Of a stretch of DNA of 64,000 bases, positions 21,832 through 34,000 are shown one piece after another. Position 1 is the stretch's first letter; each line of letters begins with the position of its first letter. The notes beneath the pieces are model-generated. The model saw only the letters and a program-made list of their open reading frames with translations, had not been told where the DNA came from and made no database searches. The stretch is from assembly GCA_945910005.1 (NCBI GenBank), contig OX246739.1, positions 11,630,292 through 11,694,291 on the forward strand, in the 5' to 3' direction. Origin of the DNA: Isoperla grammatica (lineage: Eukaryota > Arthropoda > Insecta > Plecoptera > Perlodidae). The position numbers were made by a program, and so were the translations under genes.

Positions 21832-23571
21832 TCCTTATCACTAGGTAGCAATATAAACAAACAAGGGTCATCCACCATATCTTGTACACCCCTTGTTTTG
21901 ACGGACACTTTAGATAATTATCCGTACCACGCAATTAAAATTACCACAAAAAGTATAATAATAATAATAATAATAATTAGAAAAGTTTGGTGATCACCAC
22001 GCGACAAAGAGGTAAAAGTGTTAATTGTTCAAGTTTTGTGTCGGACGAAGTTGACTGTGCGCGCTATGTCGTCGTGCATGTAAACTTTGATGTTTGAAGA
22101 GGTCCTGAATGATTACGTATGCGGCTGTCTGCTGGCGTATCAGATAGGTAGTGGGCGCATGCACCACTCGTCACAACCTACAAAGTTATGCTGGTCACGC
22201 GAAACTTTTTCTGCTTTTTAGTATATAAATTTATTTGGACGTTCCACATGTTTTTGAGGGCGAGACCTTCACGGATATCCACTGGCGATCAATTCTTTTG
22301 CTATTTTTATACACGTGAATTTATAAAACATTAAATTAAATAAGTAGTAAAATGATGTACAATAAAAGTTTTTGGAGGGAGTGTTGTGTAGTTTGATTTA
22401 AGTTTGAACGACAAGATAATTTACTGCTTGTTCTATTTTAGAAGGGGAAAGTTATAAACGTTAAATAGAACGGGAAGATTGAAATGTACAGACAGGTCAC
22501 GTTCTCATGACGAGAAACGTTAATGAAAGCTGTTTTAAAATGACATGCACGGCTGTTTGAGAAAACATTATAGACAGTTTTGCTTATAGCAATTTATAAC
22601 AACGAAAGTGCTATGTTAGTAATTATTAAATAATTTAGAAAAGAAAATAAGAAATACACATACGTAAATAATATGTAAATAGAATAAAATAATTGTATAA
22701 ATTTATAGTAAACAAAATACGACTGAAGTGGGAGGTAATTTAATGCAAAAACATTTTTCGTAGCGATGTGAAAACTGGTATATGCGCAAAGCGTTGCATA
22801 CAATTGTAAGGATTACGTAAATCAAGCATATTCTTACACTTTTTTTAATTATTAGAAACTTGTATGAAAAATAATGATAGCACGCGTGAAAGATTTTTTA
22901 AATTCAAATCAGTTTTGGGGATTTTAGTTTTGACATATTATTAATTGTTTACGAAGCACCTAAACGGTATTTTTCTTAAGTTGCTCTTCAATATTAATTA
23001 TGCACAATTTAATATGAGCATAATTTTTCCGAGAGCAGAACCCGTTTTTTCAGTACGACCAAAAACGTATTTAACTTAGTTGGGCAAGAATTACCTATTA
23101 AAATAAGTTAATTTCTAATTAAATAAATTACGCACCTGTGAGAGCAGACAACTGCACACGAACCACTTCATGGCAACAATTCAAACTACACAGCGTCTAG
23201 AGAATACTTTCAAATAATATTTATCAGTAGTAAAAATAAGATAATGTAGCCTATATCGAATAAAAAAAATGAAAAAAATATTATTTTCAGTCCAATCTCG
23301 TTTCGTAAGTACATCTCCGCATGCAACGTCGTACACACAACTTACTCGTCAAACTCGTAACTTATTACGTCGGATCACGTGACAAAGAAACTCGTGCAGT
23401 GTAAGCAAACATCTCAAACTTCCGCGTGAAACTATTCGATCTTAAAGTTGCGTGCTAAAAAAAGTACGGCCGACCGAACTCGGGAGGTGCGAGCGCATGA
23501 TTAGGAGGTCACGCTGGAGGGTAGGCAGGGTGTGCACGACTTCGTCGTCTTGTCAGGGCAAGGAAAATGGA

Positions 23572-23584
23572 GGGGGGGGGGGGG
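23572..23584. repeat. poly(G) tract
   Basis: 13 consecutive G. Confidence 0.9.
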
Positions 23585-25559
23585 AATCCGTCGAACAAGT
23601 CAGTAGAGTCGCCATATTTTCGTTTATCGCGAAAGTTCGACGATTTATGTGTTTTGTATAGTAGAACGAGTTAGTCTTTGGAATGCATGTCAACTCCGCT
23701 CGAAACAAGTAATTTAGCTAAATTGGCTAGGACAGACGTCGGCATTTATTTGGCAAAGGCACGGAATCAATTTGAAAATGATTATAGCTTTTCTGTAGAC
23801 TTGTAATAAATGGATCAATGCAAAAAATATCAAAACTTTGTAACAGTCTATCTATCGCAATTTGATTGTGGGTAATGTAAAATGAAGTTATTACGAGTCA
23901 GTGCGAGACGGGGTAATCTGAAATATAGATCAAAGCTAAGTAAAGAAGGAAAATGATGCAAATAACCCTCCCCCCCCCTGCCCTCCGCCTCCCCCTTAAA
24001 AAAAACGGAGAATGATTAATTTTTAAGGTTGTCACGGATAGTCAACAGATAGTCCTCAACTTCTTATTCCACTACAGAGTTTATTAGAATGGGTGATTAA
24101 TTGACCCACGAGATTGTATTTAAACACTTGGCACTAATCTAATTAAAACTAGATACGAGTCGGAACTATCAGACTCAGCTATCCACTTAAAAGTCTAAAC
24201 GACTTCTCTCTACCTACAACACTTAAAATCAATTACGTATCGCAAATAAGTTTGTTAATAGACTTACCTTGATTAATAATAATTGATACCTACTCTAGTT
24301 TTGTGGAAGTTCTCGTGCTTGGTATATCCCTCACAATCAGTGTTGGCTTGTCAGAATACCGTGGTTAACTACCCAATCCACTAACAACGCACCCACCCCA
24401 ATGCCGATCAACCTCCTCCCCCATCTAGACTCGTGTTTAAGGACGAATGCGCACAGCACGCGAACAAACTAACAACTAGTTTCGGTAATAAATCATTATC
24501 GATTTATTTCAAGTGTTATGTTTGGTACAATCAGTGGTGATTGCGCGAATATTGTACAATCGGTTAGTGAAACATCGGTGTAAGGTAGAAGAGGATACTG
24601 ATGTTGATTGATGACTTTGATGTATCAACATCGTACATATGTGGTAGGTGTCTCCTTTATACTCAACTCCACTTGACGTATGGTACCTAACACCGGTTGC
24701 AGTGAATATGACCTTTAACCTCCTTATCAGTTCCTCAGTCCTTATCGTTGACCGCTACGAATCGTACCTCTAAACACTTTCAGGAGTTAGTGTACTGTTG
24801 CTCTACTATAACTGCATGTAGGTAGGGGTCGAAATTAAATTTTTTGTCACTTTTAATCCGAAGTGGCACACACATTTCTCTCTCTCTCTCTGTATCTCTC
24901 CCTCTCCCACCTTGAATAAATACCTCGATAAATCAATCAATAATATTACACTCACACCTATAATAAAGATCTGATTAATCTATGAATCAATCGCTAACAT
25001 AAACATAAACCTTTATGTCGGATCTGAATGGGGTCGGGATGGATTAGTGCCCGGTAACGAGTTTTCAGCATACAAATAAGAAAACCAGCCCAAAATGATG
25101 TGTTTATACTTATAGGAAAATCAAATGATGTACCGTCAGGAAGCTAAAAAGAGATGCTAAAAGCTATAAGCAAAAAAAATATGTCTGGGTGAATAAGTAG
25201 ATGTGTGAAGAATGGTTTTCATAAAAGAATGATGTAAAATGATTTTTGTTTCATGACGTCAATCCGTGAGTTGGCTTGAATTAGGTCTTGATTCCTTGCG
25301 CCTTTCAGCAACATCAATAATTGGTCTGCTTCTACTATTGATCTATTTGATTGATTGATTAATGGGGCTTAATGTCTCATATTTTTGCAACAATGGAAAA
25401 TCGAGACGATGAGTGGGTGATAATGACGATGAGAAAGATGACGATGAAGCATAAAGCCATATCCGAATCAGATCCATTGTACGTCGCGTGGGTCGTCATA
25501 TGGGAGTCCAGCAAGGGAGGGCAAGGCCAAGTGGGAGGAGAAATATTCAATGGGACAGT

Positions 25560-25574
25560 GGGGGGGGGGGGGGG
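25560..25574. repeat. poly(G) tract
   Basis: About 15 consecutive G just left of the large foldback element. Confidence 0.9.
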
Positions 25575-25692
25575 AGGGACAGGGTCTCCTTCCGTCGCCT
25601 CTTACGACTAGCAGAGTCACTCTGGGCCTATTCTTCCCCGGGCCCAGACGGGCGTACTATTGATCAAGGGGAAATTCACCAAAAATCGACAC

Positions 25693-26990
25693 CCAAAACA
25701 AATTGCAACTGTAGGTTTTATGATACATCATTTTCTTAGGAAAAATGAGCTTTTTATCATATCCAAAATAAGCTAAAATCCGCATGGGGTAAGTTTTTGA
25801 AAGTTAGCTTTTTAAGGGGGACACATAATACAAAATTTATCAATATGACCGATCAACTTGAAATTTTGTACACACTCACATTAATTAACAACTCAGTTTT
25901 ACCTGGTTATTTTTTCAAAATTATGAGCACGTTGTTTTCTTAGTATAATTTAACTGGGCTGCAAAAGGGCTTTTACAATTCAGAAAGTAAACAATACTAA
26001 AAATTAAAAGAACAAGTTTGGTAAGGTAATGATACACTTAACTTAATCTTAACCAAATCTCTTTAAAATTTTCTGAATATGTTCGTAATTACCAAGTTTC
26101 AAAACTGACATATCAGATTTAGGATATAAATAAAATTTATGTTAAATATTTAAAAACAAAAAATCATTACTTTACCAATATTGTTTTTTTTTTATCATAT
26201 TTTACTTTCTGAATTGTACAAGCCCTTTTGCAACATGTTAGGCCTAAAATTGAACAAAAAAAAAGCCATAGGCCTACTCAAAATTTGTTTGCAGAATTTT
26301 GAAAAAATTACCACGAAAAACTAAGATGTACTGTATAGTGTACAAATTTCAGGTTGATCGGTCATATTTGATAAATATTAGGGATGACATCGGGTATCCG
26401 GGGATCCGGGTTACCCGAATCCAAAAATTACCCGAATCCGTTCTAAGGATTCGAATCTTGTTCTGGTACATTTTTAGTTGAATTGTTGTATGCTTCAGCA
26501 ATGTGCCAACAATGGTGATAACAAAATGACTTGTTTCCATTCCTAAAATACTTTCCTGCTCCGTTATGTACCCATTATCGGCTTGATTAAAAATAGACTA
26601 AGCCTATTTTATGTGGTGTAATTGCTGCGGGCGAGTTCTGGTATGCCTGTGCTCCCACTGGCTCTCGGCCTACCCCCACCCCTTACCGACCATCATCACT
26701 GGCTGACGGAACGCACGCTGGCAGCTTCTGCCACGGGCAGTCAATGGCCTTCAAATAACATGTTGAGCGACGTTATTTACACTTCTAGGAGTCGGGTTAC
26801 CCGAATCCTTGAGGGTCTGGAATCGAATCCAGATTTTACTACCCGATGTCATCCCTAATAAATATATTCGATTTTTTATTATATAGTGTTCATAAACACC
26901 CTATTTGGATTTTGGATACTCTTAAGCTAATTTTTCCAAAGAAAATTATCGGTACTGTACCATAAAACCTACTGTTGCAATTCGTTTTGG
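25693..26990. mobile_element. large foldback (palindromic) element with a nested hAT MITE
   Basis: The left arm reads inward from CCAAAACAAATTGCAAC and the right arm ends GTTGCAATTCGTTTTGG. Along the arms, matching blocks recur in the same order: GACCGATCAAC / GTTGATCGGTC, TGCAAAAGGGCTT / AAGCCCTTTTGCA, AATTCAGAAAGTAA / TTACTTTCTGAATT. Centre near 26.1 kb. Once the nested element (26379-26857) is removed, arms of about 350 bp remain. No coding capacity seen. Confidence 0.85.
26379..26857. mobile_element. non-autonomous hAT element, family H1 copy 1
   Basis: Terminal inverted repeats TAGGGATGACATCGGGTA / TACCCGATGTCATCCCTA. Perfect 8-bp target duplication ATAAATAT at 26371-26378 and 26858-26865. 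479 bp, no transposase. Sits inside the right arm of the foldback element. Confidence 0.93.
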
Positions 26991-26999
26991 AACAAACTC

Positions 27000-27902
27000 A
27001 ATTTTCCTAGATCATTTGTATCCCTTCCACTTGCTAGTCTCGATTCCCAAGGCTCCGGAGTTGACTAAATATAAATTACTAACCGATGTCATCACTTTTA
27101 AATATTAAATACCACTACAAAACCACACATTTGAGCCTCTCTTTTACAGCCCCCACCAGCCCAGATGCACTTGTGTTTTAGTCTTTACAGTCAAATTACA
27201 TCACGTGTTTTCTTTTCAAATGTAGCATGCTACTGGTCTTACCTACTGTAAAAAAGACATGCTACAAGTTGTGGGCTACTTGTAGAACACTACTTTTGAA
27301 CAAATGGATGAGATAGGAATTCATGGATTTTATTCATAGTAATAATCATGTATGTGGTTATGTGTTTATTAACAAAAATTCACAAACACACAAAACACGG
27401 ACTATACAATAAGAGTTTACCTATTCTAGAAACAATATGAAATGTAGTACGTAGGTCTACCTTAATTCAAAATCGTTTTTACTTATTTGTACAAAAGAAG
27501 CAAATTAACAACTCAGTTCAGCAGTATTGCTTTGATTTGAGACAAACCACTTTTTGGCATTTCAAACTTCAGAAATTTTATTTATTGAGAAAAGCAATAA
27601 TAAATAACAAAACATTCCAATTTGTGTTAAGTTAACCTTATATAAGTGTAGGCATATACATATTGTAGTACATACAGGTAATAAAATAAATGGAAGTCTT
27701 TTTGAACGTATTAATTTTTTTTAAAGACAAAGGCTTCCCAACAGCAGCCCACACAGTGTACAAATAGTTTCTTCTTCAGCCAAAAATGGTTTGATAGTCA
27801 AATGTTCAAACCAAAAACTTACACATTTTGGAGGGAAATAATAGCTAAATAAAGCATTTAGGGTATATTGGGAGTAATTGCAGACAAGGTACATGACCGT
27901 CA
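27000..27902. other. UBE3A 3' flank and probable 3' UTR
   Basis: AT-rich. A minus-strand AATAAATAAA near 27576-27586 would give a 3' UTR of about 330 nt after the UBE3A stop. No other gene seen. Confidence 0.45.
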
Positions 27903-28023
27903 TTACAACATCCCAAATCCTTTTGAGTAGCTGATTGCCTTCATTAGCCTATCATTCAGTTTTTCTTTGCAGTCGTACTCGGGAAGAAGCAGGACGTTGA
28001 AGCATGTGTGAGCAGTTGGCAAC
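27903..28023 (-). CDS. ube3a: UBE3A terminal exon with catalytic Cys
   Basis: Acceptor GCTCTTTCTAG, phase 2 in. [17 protein letters not shown] with the thioester Cys852, ending SYSKGFGML and TAA. The hydrophobic C-terminus is required for HECT activity in the family and is present. Confidence 0.97.
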
Positions 28024-31000
28024 CTAGAAAGAGCATTCAAGTGAGTTAGATGATGCAAGACAGTTAACTGGTAAATAAATACACTAAACAACATAATATT
28101 AATGTACAGCTTAAGACACACAACGCAGGATGGACAGCACACTTCAACTACAGCTGATGTGTTGTTGTTGTTTTCTTATGCCCGCATCTCACTTCACGGA
28201 GTCATCATGCGTCTAGCAGCCCAGTAGAGAAACGCCTCCTTTTCAAATCTATCCATGCCCTTCGGCATCTCGTCAATCACTTCTTTAAGTTTAGTGCATA
28301 TGTGTAGGTGTCGTCTATCCTGCACTCCATCCCCACACAATCTGCACATGTCTGACTCCATAATTCCAAACCTGTGGAGATGTTTTGCCAGCAAGTCATG
28401 CCCCGTCTCTAGGCGAAACATTGCTGTTGTCGTCTTTCTTGTGTATTTTATATTTCTTTTTTTGGTAGCGTAAGCCTCCCAGCTTTTATCCTTTGACTCC
28501 TCTTTCCATCTGTCTTTCACTTCCCTATTGTGGGCTAATTTGAGGTGCGATTTTATTGCTCTGTACGATATGGGTCTTACTATTTGGTTCTTCTTACTGC
28601 CCATCTTTGCCAGGAAGTCGGCCTTTTCATTGCCATTGATGCCACAGTGGGCAGGCACCCATTGCAAGACTATTGTGTTTCCAGTCTGCATCAACTTAAG
28701 AATCTTAAGTTTACACATTTTAACTTCATAGTCTGCTTCCACTTTGTTTACTATAGCCTCTATAGCTGCCTTAGAGTCTATTAGAATAACCACTTTCCTG
28801 TGCTGGTACATTTCCATTTTTTCCAGAGCTCTATCGATTGCCTTCACTTCCCCATCAAAATTACTTCCATTCCTTCCAGCAGGGACTGAGTCTTCGAACT
28901 CCCTGCTGTATATTCCAGCCCCTGCATTGCCCTGTCGTGGTGTGGCCGATCCATCTGTGTAAACGTGCAACCACACATTCTCTGGATACTCTGTAAGCAG
29001 ATATGAGTACGTTGCCATTTTTAGTTCTTGTCCGTGGTGCTTGTCCTTTTTACCCTTTATACCCTCTATGCTCAACCTGTGCAAGATGTCGAGAGCTGAT
29101 AGATGTATATTGGGCTTTATAATGTCTGCCCTGTGTTCTAGAACATTTTCATCTACCAATCTTCTTAGTATATTTTTTGATTCTGTAATAAATGTTCTTT
29201 GAGTTTTTAGATTCTCGTGTGGCTCCCTATTCCAGTATGGTTCATCCAATCTTACTAGCTTTTCATACAGGCAACCAGCAGCCACTTCCCGTCTAGCTTC
29301 CAGAGGTGGCACTTTGCTTAGTACTTGCATTGCTACTACTGGCGTTGTTTTAACTCCACCAGTTATAAGCCTTAGTGCTTTGTTCTGTACTCTCGTTACC
29401 TTATCCAGGGATGACTTAGGTGCATTTATCATCAAACCATTTCCATACTCCAGAACCGGTCTTACATACATTTTATAGGTGGTTGCCAAGGTGTCCTCGT
29501 TTGCTCCCCATGTTACTCCAGCTACTCTCTTCATTAGATTTAGTCTTTTATTTCCATTACTGGATATCTTTTCTATGTGAGTAGACATAGACATTTTTTG
29601 GTCCATTGTCACCCCTAGATATACGGGTTCGTCATTCTTCTTTAGCAACGCATCCTTATATTTTAACTTAAACTCTGGTATTATTCGTCCTGTTGTATGA
29701 TAATCATATACCGTTTTTACCTCATTTATTTCCATTCCATTTTCTTTAGTCCAGCATTCTAGTGCTTCTAATGCCTTATTCATTTCTGACTCCATCTCGT
29801 CCATGTCTCTCCCACTATACCAAAGCACTACGTCATCTGCAAACATCTTTATTTCGACCCTGCTTTTATCTCTGATAAATTTGGCTAGGTCATTGATGAA
29901 TACAAGAAAGAAGGTTGAACTTGTAACAGCTCCCTGCGGTACACCAGTCTTGATTTTTCTGAATCTTGATCTTTTATTATTATATCTCACTCGTATATAC
30001 CTTTGGCTTAAGAAATTTCTTGACCATTTGTATAGATTATCGGGTGTTTTTACATCATTCAGTTTTTTGATAAGAATTTCCCGGTCTACTAGATCAAATG
30101 CTGATGTCAGCTGATGTCATTGGAAGGTCTGATACAATAGGCAATTTTACGCACATTATTGGGTCAGGAAAACACTTTCTTTGGGTCGGACTCGGATACC
30201 ACTCAAAACACCACTCAAGTCTGTGCCGTGTATTTATATAGCAAGGTCGCAATGAGTTTAGTCTGGATTTATGTCATTACATTTAAAAAATCATGATGTT
30301 TCTGTAAAGTTAAGATGTAACTAAAGTATCATCCCAAACAATTGAACGAAAATCATGCACCGCTTAGTACCACTGCGTTAATATTGGGAAAAAACGGGAG
30401 GAAAACATAGGAAAATGAAATCACTTGGTTACTACATTCAATACAACAGTTACTGCATTATTCTACCATTATTTTAGGCAACCGAGTTACCTGTCTGAAT
30501 CGGGTCCATTTCTTGCAATGATCAGCTTGAGTTTACTAAGCCCTCCCACCGGGACTCGGTCGCTACCTGTTGCAAACTGCAACAACTTTCGCTTCAATTC
30601 TAGAGGCAAATTATGGACAATTTCCCAAAAGAACTTGATGATCTCGCTTTCTGCTGTGTAGCCCCCATCATATTCAGTAGCGTCTTCCAGCTCGTTGAAA
30701 TCAAAGTTCTGCAAAAAAATGTCAAAACCTTCAAACGTAAACAAGCGTTGGTAAAAAAGATAGGTACCCTAGTTCCCTTTTAATACAAATAGCAAGGTAG
30801 GTACTCTAAATATCATTATTTCAGTTGAAAGGAAGAAGATTTAACAGTAACTTGATGCCCAAAGCTTCTGCAGTGACTTCAGCACTAGTTTAAATTATGA
30901 AGTTAGTAAGTCACACAGAATGAAACAGGGATTCAGATTACATATCTAGTATCTACATGTGTACCAAACATTGATAATTTAAATGAAGGACTATGTCTCC

Positions 31001-34000
31001 ATAGGTACTCTTTAAAAACTATATAGGCCTACACGATGTTGGAATTAATATCCCAAAAGTTGCGAGAAAGTCACTGCATATTCAATAAAGTGGCATGCTA
31101 GTACAATTTGAGATATTTAGTCCTAAATATTCAATGCTGACCCTAGCACACTAAAGAGAAAGCCTTTACATAGGTAATCTGTTTCAAAAACACTATTTAA
31201 AAAAAAACCTCAGTTGAATACTTCACTATTACAACTAATAGTGTGTACGTTCGTTAAGTCCTACCTTACTCCCGCAAACCAGCTGTTCCACTTCTTCTGG
31301 CCTGAAAAGCAGGGTAAGTGGTGACTCGTCCGTAACCATATGGAAACCTCGTCGGAAGGCGCGGAACTGTTTCTCTACCGATGAGTTGAGCAAGAAGTCT
31401 GCATATAGGTCCACAAATTCCTACAAGAAAATTGAGATTGTGTGAATTTCCACGATCTATGTTGCGTAGACAATTTTAGAGCCAGCAGTAGTTTGATGTT
31501 TAAAACAAAAAGATATTATTAGTTTATATGCCTTGCCAAGAGAAAAACGAGAAACAATTGCAACAAGTCGTTTCCGCAAAGATGCAAAGACCTTTTATAC
31601 ACTTAGCTTAGATAGTTTGTTTTTTAGTTGTAACTATCATAATTATTTATGTTTTTGCTCCGTTTGTACCAGCCCAAAGATGTTGACTCAAATCGGAAAT
31701 CGAACTCTGGAACTTCTCCATTGGAAAGAGGAAGAAACCCACGAGACCAACACACCACACAAATATCAATACTTTATTAAAATACATTCTTTATATTTGC
31801 CTATAACCATATAATGTATGTATTTTACTTAATAAGTCATACAATTTATCCCAAAAAATACTTACCAATTTGTTGTCTTGATTGACAAAAATTTGATCTC
31901 CTCCTTCTTTTAGTTCGTGGAAAAATGTAGTTCCAAAGACATCTTTATAGCATATTCGAAACGTCTGAACAAAGGTCTCCTCCATATCGTCAAGCTCGTA
32001 ATTAAGCATCGTTTGTAGTCCCGTATACAAAGTCTAAACGGAAAAGCACGACATGTGTTAACAGTGAACACTGAACACCTAACTTAGGAAGATACATTAT
32101 ATATATAGTAGTGATGATATCGGGTAGTAAATATTGGAGTCGGCTCCAGAGCCTCAGGAGTCGACTCCTCGAACGACAAAAAGATAAAGTAAAAGCGATT
32201 AATTTTAACCAATGTTGCAACACCCTCGGCGAGCTGCGTGTGTTCCAGGCGGGAGCAAAAAAAAAGTGATTTGACATAAACTCTAAAATTATATAAAGTC
32301 TGGTCACCATCTTCTAGATGCGCGTGTGATGAGTGATGTGCGATCGGCGAATATTGGAGGGAAACAGAAACAGAAAGGGAAACAGATCGCCAATACATGA
32401 TACACTTACACACAGCAACCGACTTTTGAAGTCGTCTCCTAGAAAATGGAGTCGGGTACAAGAGGAGTCGGGTAGGAGTCGGGTACCCGAGTACCCGATG
32501 TCATCACTAATATATAGGATAGGGTGTACCATGTAGGGTGTACCAAGTGTACCATGAACAACATAAATGTTAGTAGGTACTTACAATATTCCAGTCTTCT
32601 AGGTCGTGAAAAGTCCCCTTTTTACCGAGAAGCTTCCGGTAAATAACCATAGGGAAATGTATGTCAAGTATAACATTGTTGTAGATGGCGAGACCTAATA
32701 TAATGCCAATCAGGGTGAATTGCGCATCACTTTCGAATGAGGTTGGATTAAACCAAACGGTTTCGGTTTCTTGTTGATGAACAAACATTCCTGAAATAAA
32801 ACATCAAATTGAAATGCTGATTATAACAAAACAGTCGAGTGAACCAAGGCATTATAGTAAATAAATGCACTTATTATTAGTTTGTACTGACTGATAAGAG
32901 AAATTTCATAAAGACATGAATTTTTAAATTTACGCAACGAAATAATGGCCAAGCCTAATATATGAACATGATGCTTGGACGTTTAGAGGTAACCAAATAA
33001 CAAAATTAACATTCTTACCATAATCGGGGTTGAAAAGTTCTTCTACGATCAATTGAAAGAACTCCTTGGACACACCACCCTCGTCAATTCCTTGCTCTCC
33101 GTCAAACTCGACCACCAACTGTTTCTTCAAATCTTTGGGACTCTCCATGGCTATCATCTCCAACTGAAAATGATGTGAATATGTTAAGGAGTGCCTTGAG
33201 TGCTCCCACTGAAGATGTAATGCTTTTAGACAAGCTGCCAATAATTAATTACAAAGTATCGGTAATTTATTTGGGTTGACCTTGAACATAGTTCAAAAGT
33301 TCCTATTTAACATGAACACAGACCAAATTATAAACTTTTAAACAGTTTAAGTTCTTACAAATCCTTTTAGTTTGAAGTTTTAAAGAATTCATCTATACCG
33401 TACACCCAAATATTAACCAAGTCCGTTTAGAAGTTATTTTGCAGAAAATAGAGCCATTTGCATTTATTAATTTGTAAATTGATATTACGTTATACCAATA
33501 CCTGGCCAATAGGATAGGGTATTGCCCGTGTTGCACATTGAGAATGTTGCCTAAAATATAAGGTAATGTAGGACATTTTATTCTGGAGTGGCGATATCAA
33601 TACTTGTATTAATATGTAATTCAATACAATACCGGTAGTATTCAAGCATTCTTGTAAGCCTACTAGTATGCCTAGAATTTCACAGTAATGAATAATTAAG
33701 ATTAGCCTATTTAGGCCTCATTTTTCCCATGTACCTACCTCAACTAGTGCATCACTTATGAGGTCGTCTCGCTTTACCCTCACTTTGAGGTAGGGGCTTG
33801 TGGGTTGACCAATCACCTGGTGGAAGAAACTTAAGCGCCTTTCACTATACATTCTAATTCTATTGTCGTAATAGAGTCCTAATGTTTTCGTGGCCGGCGT
33901 TAATATAAAAGAATAATTCATGAAGCTGAATTTTCGAGTTTGAGCTGTTGAAGGTTCGTGTTTGTAATTGGCAAAATCTTTATCCATTTCGATCGCGTCA

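Larger units (their letters stand above)
21832..25692. other. AT-rich intergenic stretch
   Basis: No supported exon. Contains an AAT microsatellite near 21957, a G tract at 23572-23584, a CACGTG box near 23377, and a (CT)n run near 24883. The segment 23300-23660 has higher GC and could hold a promoter for the minus-strand exons X-Z, but no initiator or TATA decides this. Confidence 0.4.

Noticed and set aside
23149..23190. Short minus-strand MKWFVCSCLLSQ exon with GTGCGT donor
   Set aside because: Twelve codons only, no partner exon; signal-peptide-like look is probably chance.
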